From assembly GCA_905221605.1 (NCBI GenBank), contig CAJNDS010002395.1, positions 35,001 to 97,000 of the forward strand: a stretch of DNA of 62,000 nucleotides, written 5' to 3'. Each line of letters opens with the position of its first letter. Within the stretch, counting starts at the first letter, position 1. The notes under the pieces are model-generated. The model had not been told where the DNA came from. It saw nothing but the letters and a program-made list of their open reading frames with translations, and searched no databases. Position numbers and translations under genes: made by a program. Shown here one piece after another: positions 1 through 8,825 of the stretch. This stretch comes from Symbiodinium natans. Taxonomy: Eukaryota > Sar > Dinophyceae > Suessiales > Symbiodiniaceae.

Positions 1-698
1 GCAGCTCCCCCGTGTCGGAGCTGCGCCCAGGGAACAGCGGGCGACCCCGCTCCTGCATTTTTTCAGGGAAGCGAACCAAAAGTTGAACCAAGCGAGACCC
101 TGAGGTTTTCAATTTGTTCGGCTCGCCCGGCTGAAACCCCCCGCACCCTGATCTCTAATCACGAAGCCGTCTTTCACAACTTTTTCTACTGCTTCCTGCT
201 TGTAAACCTCATGCGTGAAGTCCGTGGACGATGCTTCTGCAAACAGACTAAGTTGTGAATCGCCGACTGACCCATAATTTTGCTGTTGACGTGACCACCG
301 AAACAAAGCCCAGCAGCTCTAAAGCCTGAGCCCCGTGCACGAACCCTACATTCTTAACCCGACGCCCTGCACCTTATACATCAAGCCCACATCCTGAACC
401 CTACAGCAATTTCGTTCAAGGCGCGGCCATCGGGGCAACAGCCAGACGTGCAATTCAGGGTGCGTTGGGTTCAAGCTCAAAGTGCTCGGTTCAGTATTGG
501 TTGGAGCATTATGGATCCCGCAGGCGCCTCTTCACGCAACCCTATAACTATAATCTAAGCCATGAGTTCTGGACCCTTACCCCCCCTCGGCAAAATTGCT
601 GTAAAGAGGCTTTGCAAACGGCTCTCTGCACAGATTCAGCAAGCAAAAACGGATTGCACGAACCAGAATTCAAGAACCAGAAAGATGGCAATGAAGCT

Positions 699-998
699 CG
701 AAAATTAAACATCCTGAAAGAGGCCAATATTTTTGAAAAGCCAAAAAGGCAGCACTGCCACAGCAACGAAGATCGAAAATTAAACATCCTGAAAGAGGCC
801 AATATTTTTGAAAAGCCAAAAGGGCAGCACTGCCACAGCAACGAAGATCGAAAATTAAACATCCTGAAAGAGGCCAATATTTTTGAAAAGCCAAAAGGGC
901 AGCACTGCCACAGCAACGAAGATCGAAAATTAAACATCCTGAAAGAGGCCAATATTTTTGAAAAGCCAAAAAGGCAGCACTGCCACAGCAACGAAGAT
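699..998. repeat. Four tandem copies of a 75-bp unit
   Basis: Units start at 699, 774, 849 and 924 with CGAAAATTAAAC and end with CAGCAACGAAGAT; a few bases of a fifth unit follow. Units differ only at an A/G (AAAAAGG or AAAAGGG). Because 75 is a multiple of three, stop-free frames stay open on both strands, producing repeated 25-residue peptides in three frames; this alone is no evidence for a gene. Each unit contains a small GGCAG/CTGCC hairpin. Confidence 0.95.
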
Positions 999-1552
999 CG
1001 AAAATCCGCCGAGGCCTCGGGCCGGAGGTGTATAGGTTGTCAGAACAGGCACCCCCCTCCAAATCCTCCCCCCACACCCAAAGCCCTTTTTCGGACCCTG
1101 AGGGCTCAGTCCTCGCAATCCCCTACGTTTTCGAAACTGGCTACGTCCTCTAGACCAGTAACCCTAAACCCGTAATGGGGCCACGGGCCAAGGCTGAAGG
1201 TTTTTTTCTAAACCTTAGGCCCTAAACCTAGCAACCCCTTCCGGTCCTGCACCTCAAGCTGGCGCTGGCGGCGCGGGGCCAACGCCCGAGCCACCTTCGT
1301 GGTCCTTTGGTACGCCGAACTTCCGGGGAGAAGCGTGTTTCGCCCCGGCTGGCGCACCTGTGACGACTGCTTCAGGGGTAGCTTATACGAGTAGCATCCC
1401 GTAAAGGCTAATTCCTTCAGGTACCCTACATCATCACTTAAAGGGTATAGGGGCCCTAATTCGCGCAGGTACCCTATATATCAGGGGCCCTGGTTTCTCA
1501 TTCCCCACTACGGAAGAGCTGGCTTCGACTTCCCCAACCCTTCGCGCAAAGA

Positions 1553-1575
1553 GGGTTTAGGGTTTAGGGTTTAGG
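1553..1575 (+). repeat. Telomere-like (TTTAGGG)3 patch
   Basis: Three head-to-tail TTTAGGG units, the plant-type telomere repeat also used by dinoflagellates. Further degenerate copies follow at about 1640-1680. Confidence 0.85.
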
Positions 1576-1720
1576 AACCTGTAAACGGAGCTGAGGCCCT
1601 GTCCAACACGGGCCCAGGATTTGGACGGGCCTGAGCCAGGGTCTTAGGGCTTTAGGGTTGTTAGGGTTTAGGGATTTAGGAGGTGGGTGCTCGGGTTGTG
1701 GGTTTTGGTGATGCCCACCC

Positions 1721-1809
1721 CCTAAGGGGGGAGGGGGGGTGGGGGGGGGGGGTGGAAATAGGTAGCCACCTAATCCTGTTAGAGTGGTAGGGGGGTGGGG
1801 GGGGGTTGG
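1721..1809. repeat. G-rich tract
   Basis: Two G-run clusters (about 1727-1753 and 1790-1806) of the GGGGGGTGGGGG type, able in principle to form G-quadruplexes on the plus strand. Confidence 0.85.
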
Positions 1810-1850
1810 ACCACTCTTACATGTATAACATACTCGAAGGGTTGGATTAG

Positions 1851-1949
1851 TGTGGTGATGATGGTAGTGTGGTGATGGTGATGGTGATGGTAGTGTGGTG
1901 ATGGTACCGTGGTGATGGTAGTGTGGTGGTGATTAGTGTGGTGATGATA
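1851..1949. repeat. GTG/GAT-type minisatellite
   Basis: Degenerate repeats of TGTGGTGATGGTAG and GATGGT, about 100 bp. The long reverse ORF rich in His and Thr here is explained by the repeat. Confidence 0.9.
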
Positions 1950-2091
1950 GGGCGAACGTTGTTTTTCCGAAGAACCCTTCGCTGAAGCTTTCGGGAAAAA
2001 ACCTCCACCCACCCTAAACTTGCTGAGGCCCGGGCTGTGCGCCTCTTGGCTACCTGATCAAACTACGGGGCAGGCAGAGGCCGAGACTCTG

Positions 2092-2160
2092 AACCTTAAA
2101 ACCTAAACCTTAAACCCTAATCCCCAAACCCTGAACCCTACACCCTAAACCCTAAGCCCT
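2092..2160 (-). repeat. Degenerate telomere-like CCCTAAA patch
   Basis: Runs of ACCCTAAACC and ACCTTAAACC variants, in the opposite orientation to the patch at 1553. Similar short patches lie at 2467-2512 and 2856-2990. Confidence 0.75.
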
Positions 2161-2706
2161 GCTGCTGCCTGACATGTGTGCAGCTTACCCTACCGTATTT
2201 CCCGGGGCTGAGATTCCGCAGAGCAATCCTGAAGCCCTAAACCCTGTTGGCAGGGACCCGATTCTAGGGTTCTTAAGGGAGGGGGGCTCAAGGGGGGCAT
2301 GTAACCCACTACTCCCTACGCCTCCCCAAGCTTCCCTAAGGTTCCCTCGGTCCCTGCCCCACATGAACCTCCCTCCCCTAAGAACCCTGTAACCCGAGGG
2401 CGCCGATGCAGAATATACCCTTAAATCATATTAAGGATCCCTATATAAATTAAGGTATATTCCCACTAAACTAAACCCTAAACCTAAATCCTATAACCCT
2501 GAACCCCAAACGCCAGCTTTAGGGCTGGTAGTGAGGCACTATCATGAAGATCTCGGCTACACTGGTTGCTATTCTTTGAGGCATCATGCAATCAACAGGC
2601 TCCCGAAAACACTTTTTGGCCTCAAATGGGTACCCTTTTGGGAAACCGCAAGCGGACGGTTCGCCAGGCCAGAGGCAGTTGAAGCCCCTCCCAGCAGGGC
2701 CTCCCG

Positions 2707-2818
2707 CCCCCCTCCCCCCCCCCCACCCCACCCCCCCCTCCCCCCCCCCCTTCCCCCCCCCCCCCGGCCCCCGCTGCGCCCCCCCCACCTCCCCCCACCC
2801 CACCTCCCCCCTCCCCCT
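2707..2818. repeat. Poly-C-rich block
   Basis: About 110 bp almost entirely C with scattered T, A and G. The Pro-rich and Gly-rich ORFs here are by-products. Confidence 0.9.
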
Positions 2819-3076
2819 TAAACCTTAAGGGGCCTGGCTCAACCCTACGATCACTCCAAGCCGAACCCTAAACCCAAAAAAACCCTCAACCCCAAAGCGT
2901 GAACCTTGAGCCCTAAACTAACCCTCAACCCCAAACCCCAAACCATAAACCCGGAACCCTCAACCCTCAACCCTCAACCCAACCCTTATTGCTTGGGGTC
3001 CAGCGACTTGGGCGCTGCGGAATCACCATGCTCACGCGGATGCGCTGGGCCGGGCCGAGGCGGGTCGCGTAGCGTT

Positions 3077-3145
3077 AAAATTAAACGTCCTGAAAGAGGC
3101 CAATATTTTTGGAAAGCCAAAAGGGCAGCACTGCCACAGCAACGA
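3077..3145. repeat. Single diverged copy of the 75-bp unit
   Basis: About 70 bp closely matching the tandem unit at 699-998 (AAAATTAAACGTCC through CACAGCAACGA), located 2.1 kb away in the same orientation. This suggests a dispersed family and not just local slippage. Confidence 0.9.
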
Positions 3146-6100
3146 TATCGTGACTGCTCGTCGTTTTGCAACATGTGGTGTAGTTGCGAAGTGTGACCGC
3201 CATACCCCAGTCAAAACACAAAAGCACAACATGCAAACCTGCCGGCATTTCCATCACAGCTAAAGCCCGCCCAGAAACCATGTCGTACGGTTTTAGGGGC
3301 TCCCCCAACCCAGCTGTTTTAAGGTGGAAAGGACGAGTTTTAGGGGCTCCCCCAATAACCTGGAGATGAAGTGTTTTAAAGGGCTCCAGGGCATCCCCGA
3401 CCTTTAGGGTAGAAGGTTTTTTGGGGTCGGCGGCACTGGCGGTAGCCATTAAAATATCTTATATGATATGTTGACGTGATTGCTTGCGCTGCCGACTGCT
3501 TCTCCGCATGCCAAGCAGAGCTCCAGAACGACTGAACCCACGAGAGGCGCTTCGTCCCCCTTGCTGAGGCAAAAACCCCTCGGCTCGGCGGCGATGCCTC
3601 GAATGGGGATGCGCTGTGTTTGTTCTCGCTCCTTCGAAGGGATTGTGTGTGTGGACTTCGAATTTTACTTTACGGCATTTCGCGGCTAAACGCCGATCTT
3701 TGAGGCTCTCCGGATTGGTTTTGTGGGCAGGGGTTTCCAGGAAGTGATGCAAGAGAACCGTGTGGGCCTCTGGAGCTGGGCTTGACGCATTGCGGAATTA
3801 AGGTCTTGAGATAGCTGCCTTCAGGCTTGCTGCTACGCATTCCTGCAATCAACTTCGCAGCACGCGTTGCCCTGACCACTCCGCACAGGCTAGGGCTTGG
3901 TTGCTTTGCTGTGTCTGGGTTGGCGTATCAATCAGTCCGGTTGGTCGCACTTCCGCCTCAAGCCCAGCAACATCCTGTAATCAGTTTCGAGTTTCACTTC
4001 GGTGCGTTTGCATGGATTCTGCTGTCGTCTGTCCGTGCCTCGCCTGGGGAGCGTCTCCGTCGGCACAGCTGCGTGGCCCGAGACGTCCTGGGGCACGCAT
4101 GCCGCTATGAAGCCCCGAGCTTCGAAACTCCAAAGGGCTTCAGCAACGTAAACCCAAAGCAAACCTAGCACTTTCCCAGCTTTTGCCTGAACACGGTGCC
4201 GCAGCGCGCGGTCGTGTGGCCAGTGACTGGGCACCATGGTCATGTGACAAAGAAAATTTATACACCCGCTCTATCAGGCTTCAGGCTTTGAGCTTCAAGG
4301 TGATGTTTGGTCCAATCTATTCGCTTGGACACGCCAGATGGCCCCGCAGCCGGAGTTTGTGCAACCCGTAGTACTTCAATTCAGGTAGGATTCGATGTGC
4401 CCCTTACTCGCAACCAAGAGGTCCAGCAAAAAAGACTCCGCCCTCATCTCCACACAGCTTGCACGGGCCTACACCCGACGTCGTGAATCTCCGAAACTCC
4501 CAGCAACCCCCCCGGGCGGCTGACTGAGCGTCGTAGCCAGCTTGGGACTGTGCAGGGCGTTGCGATTCAGGGAGTGCTCAATGCTCAATCTTCACTTTTG
4601 GGGGATTCTGAGAGAAAGGGCTTTCAGCGTACCCTGTGCAACTCTCCAGCTCAGCCACACCAAAAGGGCGTTGTTTCTTGTGTCAGTCTTCATGAAAGCT
4701 ACTAGTACTCAAAGATTCAAAGACCGTCCGTGCGCCTAAGCAGACTAGATCAGTGTGCGCTGTAGGCATACCGAGGTTCGTGGGCTTGGGCACCATCCCG
4801 AGCCTCGTGCCAGTGGCTGTCGGGCTGATGGAAGAGGCTTGGGTCAAACACCTGAGACCAAGGACAGAGTTCACGCAGGGGAGACAAACTTGAGGAGAGG
4901 ATTCAACGAATGCTTCCGAGGCTTTCACGCAACTGGGATTTCAACTTTCCGAGGCTGCGACCATTGCAATCGCGGCGACTTGGCCACCGCATGTGAGCCC
5001 GTGGCTGCCCCAAGATTTTGTTTGGGGGGTGTTAGGGAAGGGTGCAGCGCCTGCTTCGAGACTGGGCCTTTTCAGTAGCTTGGGCAACGGCTACTGTGTT
5101 TCTCGCAAAACGCGATCGGCGGCTCCTCAACTTGTGCCGTCGGTCTACAGCTAGGATGGCTCACACGGAGCCCTAAAGGCGCTAAAGGCGCTGCCAGGCC
5201 CTAACTTCACTCCACCACCACGGCGGTGCCGTAGACCATCACTTCCGAGGTGGTGGCCTCGGTTCCGCGACGCTCTCCGACGCAGTAACGACTGGATTTT
5301 TCATTTTGTCTTGAACTTTTATGAAAAACTAGGTGTCTGAGATTCATCTGACAGGCTCTTTGAAACCTTAGGTGTCCGATTGCGATATCTGAAAAGGTAG
5401 GGGCTTGGTTTCCAGGATGAAGAACCCTCGGAGAATGAGGAGACCCTCCCCCCCAAAAAAACCAGAGATATACCTTTATACCGTATGGAAAAATGAATAG
5501 TAATCGATAGTAAGTTGAATACACATCTTACTCTGAAGTGACATCTGAAGTGACAGACCAACATGTGAACTGGCTTGCTGGTAAAAAGGGAGAGAAGCGG
5601 TTGGTGTATGAAGCATCATGAAGCTGTCTGATGCGACAGGAAACAGCTGGGGCGATGACGGCAATGTTCGTGGAGGAGAGGCGCAGGCTGATTACCTGAC
5701 TCCGCATACGAAAGGCTCTGCAAAAGCAGCGGAACGACGGCTTCGAGAAGGACCTTTGCATGGAGAGCCACTCAAACCCCGATCTACAAAGGACAGGGCA
5801 GCGTTTGCTCCCAGCTTCGTGGCCTCGTCCTGAGAGCTCCACTCCCAAAAGACGCAGAAAGAACTGTTCAACTACTATACGGCTAATACATGCATACAGT
5901 TATATTCTTGTGTTACTATACTTACTATACCGTTTCACAAGTGTCGGATCTTGCGACATCTCCTGCTTGAGCTACGTTGGAGGGTATCCTGGCACCCTCC
6001 CTGTCTTACAGGTCACAAAGCTGCTCCAGCTTTCGTGGCTGCAGTTTTTCCGGGCATTTGGGAGAACGGAGCTGGCAAGAACTAAGCAGAATCTGGGAGA

Positions 6101-7200
6101 GCGTTGAACCTCCGTTGCCCCTCGGTCCTCCAACCTCGAGATGGCTTCCTCACGCGCGTCCTGCATACTCAAGACACTCAAAGGGTCTCCGGCAAAGTCG
6201 CCTTTAAGAACTCCCTAAGTTCGGTCTTCGCTGACACTTGAAGACTTTCAAGACTTTCGGGCTTCACACAGATTCAGCATGCGGCCCACGCCCCCAACCG
6301 GATAGGGAACTGTTTCGCACGCCGTCCTGCATCAGTTGCGTGTAGTGTGGGAGCTCTCCGCCAAAAACCTGAGAAGCTGAGGGCTTGGAAGCGGAGATGT
6401 GGAGGCCAAGGTTCCATCTGCGACAGCCAGTGACAAATGCTGTGACGGAAAATGAGGGCACCATCCTTACGATGGCAAAGCTTTGCTGGCTGCAGCTTCC
6501 CGGAGACCAACGATGGCGATTTAAGCCAAACTTTCAGCTTGATCTAGGCCCGGAACCGCGCGGATGGAGCTGGAGAAGTCCTTGGTCACGTCCTTGGCCC
6601 TCACCTTGGCGCTCCGGACGAAGGAAGACTCTTCAAGAAACCTGCTCTTGAAATATGTTCATGAATTGCGAAAGGCCTTGGGCCACTTGCGGTTCGGCAA
6701 AGCCCTAGCAATCCCAACATCGTGAGTCTTCGAAAGGATCTGTGGAAAAACCAGTAAGTCCTCCAGAATCCCTCTTCTGCTCTCGAATCGTGGGGGTCTT
6801 TCTCAAGAGCGCCGCACCGTTGAGCCCATCACCAGGCCCTTGTACCTCTCTCGAGCCGCAATTATGCGAGAGTTTGGGGTCAGGGCGACTCTGATACGAA
6901 GCCGTGAGAGTGTGCACAAGCTGCGTCTAGACTGCCCGTATGGGTGTTTGGGCAGCTCGGAGATTTCAGCGGAGGACTGGGAAGGCGGCCCCTGACCCTG
7001 GCTCAACACCTGCTCGGCCCGTCTGGGCAGCGGGCTCTTTGACGGTAAATCCCACGATCTGATCCGATGTGGCGAGCCTCGAATCGGTGAAATGCAAAAA
7101 GCTTCCGAAGTAGAATGGCCAGAACCGAACAAGCCGCACTTTTCTCGGGAGCTCATGCCAAAAGCCTCTCCTAAAGCTGGCGTGAGACGCCATTGAAATA
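3146..7200. other. No gene recognised
   Basis: Only short overlapping ORFs on all frames, none with a recognisable motif or extended homology to a family I know. Conservation with the other PCP 3-prime flanks begins only near 7190. Confidence 0.6.
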
Positions 7201-7298
7201 CGAACTGAATGTCCCGGTTGGCATCTAGAATAAGCTCTGAATGCCGCACCTGCCAATCTCAAGCCCACATTTAGAACAACGCCCCAACACTCTTCTGC

Positions 7299-7308
7299 AC
7301 TGTACAGT
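7299..7308. promoter_or_regulatory. 10-bp palindrome ACTGTACAGT downstream of PCP-1
   Basis: Perfect palindrome about 90 bp past the stop codon, in a 3-prime flank that is conserved among the copies (TTCTTCTGC before it on the plus strand, TTCAAAAA after). Role unknown; it may act in 3-prime processing or simply be inherited flank. Confidence 0.4.
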
Positions 7309-7396
7309 TCAAAAACAAGTTGGCAACACTTACATAGAGTTGTGGGCTCAACCGGTCCGACAGTTCGACGCCGGAGCGCCCGGCCAAAAACTCTCA

Positions 7397-8766
7397 TCAG
7401 CGCTGCGACGCTGCCACGACATCCTTGAAGGTGTAGAAGCCCTTTGCAGCGGCAGCTGCATCAAGAGGGTTCACCTTGGAGAACATGTTGTTGGGAATGG
7501 ATCCATCCACAATTGTGGCCATGGAGTTGTACACATCCATCACGGTTGCCTTTGGGACTGATGCGACAATGCGCCCGATCGCTGCGTTCACTGCCTCGTA
7601 ATCCGCAGCCGACGTCACTCCCTTGGCGTCGACGCTGCCAATGGCCTTGTGGTGCGCCTCAGCGGCAGCCTTCAACAGGTTGCCGTCCATCTGGCTTCCC
7701 ATCACGATCATCTTGTCAATGGCTTTCATCACCTTGGGTGCGGTGGTGTCTGGCAGCGGCTTCAGGTAAACATCGGACAGCCAGTCCACCTGAGGGTACT
7801 AACACACAGCACACACCAGCATGCTCGGTCAGAGGAAACCCGTTGCAAACCCCATGAAAACTGAATGAAGTTTAAGGGTGATGAACGTTTGCAAGGGCCA
7901 TCGAGCCCAATTCTCTTCTTTGCAATCCTGCACCTCCTTCAAGAAAGGGTAAGACGCATCCGAAAGGGCCTTAGCCGCCGCACCAATCTTGTCCCCAGTG
8001 GGCACAGTGGCCTTAGCGCCAACTGCGGCCACCTGGTTCCTTGGATTTGTTGGAGGAATGCATGTGAGAAGGACACTAGGTATAGAAGTGCCACAGAAAC
8101 AGAACGATGTGGGATTTCTGAGAATGTAAAAAACGGATCTGAATCAATTCCAATGCTCTTTTCCACCACATCCTTGAACTCCAAGAAGCCCTTGTATGCC
8201 TTCTCGGCATCGGCACCATTGACCAAAGACTTCATGTACGCGGGCACCTTAGGGTCAGTGATGTCCTTCACGGCATTGTAGACGTCCATGACCTTTGCCT
8301 TGGGGACGGACGCCACAACGCGGCCCAGAGCCGCGTTCACCGCATCCCAATCCGCCCGAGAAGTCACACCGTTGGCACCTGAGATGCTTCCGATGGCCTT
8401 GTGATGGGCCTCCGCCGCTGCCTTCAGGAGCTTGGGGTCGGCTGCCGCTCCCATGTCAATCATCTTGTCAATCGCCTTAAGCGCTTTGAGGGGTTGGAAC
8501 TTGCCAGGAGCTTGCAAGAAGATGCCGTTGTTCCAGTCCACTTCCTTCGCGAAGTCGTAGGACGCATCACCAAGCTTCTTTGCTGCATCGCCAATTTCGT
8601 CGGCGAACGCAGCCGGAGCCATCATCATGCCGGCTGCGGATGCAGCTGCCACTGGGGCAGCCGTCCTGCGAAGCGGCCCTGGCACGAACCCGGAGCTGGA
8701 GAGGCCGCATGCCGCCAGTGCACCGGCAACAACGCAAGCGGTGACCTTCCTCGTGGAGCGCGCCAT
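7397..8766 (-). CDS. PCP: Peridinin-chlorophyll a-binding protein precursor, copy 1 (PCP-1), three exons
   Basis: Soluble antenna protein that binds peridinin and chlorophyll a and passes light energy to the thylakoid photosystems from the lumen side. Exons on the minus strand: 8159-8766, 7934-8039, 7397-7789; introns of 119 and 144 bp. The 368-residue precursor starts at the ATG of MARSTRKV. Leader 1-55: hydrophobic stretch about 9-23, FVPG at 27-30, twin Arg 33-34, AFA before the mature start DEIGDAAKK. Mature protein 313 residues, two homologous halves, each with the motif LLKAAAEAHHKAIGS; the first His of each HH is mature 66 and 229, matching the chlorophyll-ligand histidines known in A. 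carterae PCP. Intron 2 is GT-AG, phase 0. Intron 1 is best read as GA-AG, phase 2, joining K148 to NQV. At the alternative GT donor this copy has AT. Copy-specific residues: D197, K205. Identity is certain; the intron 1 ends are inferred. Confidence 0.95.
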
Positions 8767-8812
8767 TAGCAAGAGAGCAAGATGAGAGGCGCTTGGTCAA
8801 GAGTATTTTCAA

Positions 8813-8825
8813 AGCCAAAAATGCT
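8813..8825 (-). promoter_or_regulatory. Spliced-leader-like element upstream of PCP-1
   Basis: On the minus strand this reads AGCATTTTTGGCT, 47-59 nt before the start codon. The core of the dinoflagellate spliced leader is AGCCATTTTGGCT, so 11 of 13 bases agree. Its leading AG sits where relict leaders are re-used as trans-splice acceptors. A second candidate acceptor is the AG of CCAAG about 30 nt before the ATG. Functional status is inferred only. Confidence 0.4.

Noticed and set aside
3439-3449. GCGGTAGCCAT at 3439 and 27858, resembling the start of the spliced leader (CCGTAGCCATT)
   Set aside because: Only about ten bases agree, the leader is not continued, and no gene follows.
7241-7857. 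Plus-strand ORFs antisense to PCP exons, repeated at every copy
   Set aside because: They lie opposite clearly coding PCP exons and reflect codon bias of the real strand.
8764-8772. Alternative PCP-1 start two codons upstream (TTG)
   Set aside because: The ATG of MARSTRKV is shared by all six copies; the upstream codons differ between copies.
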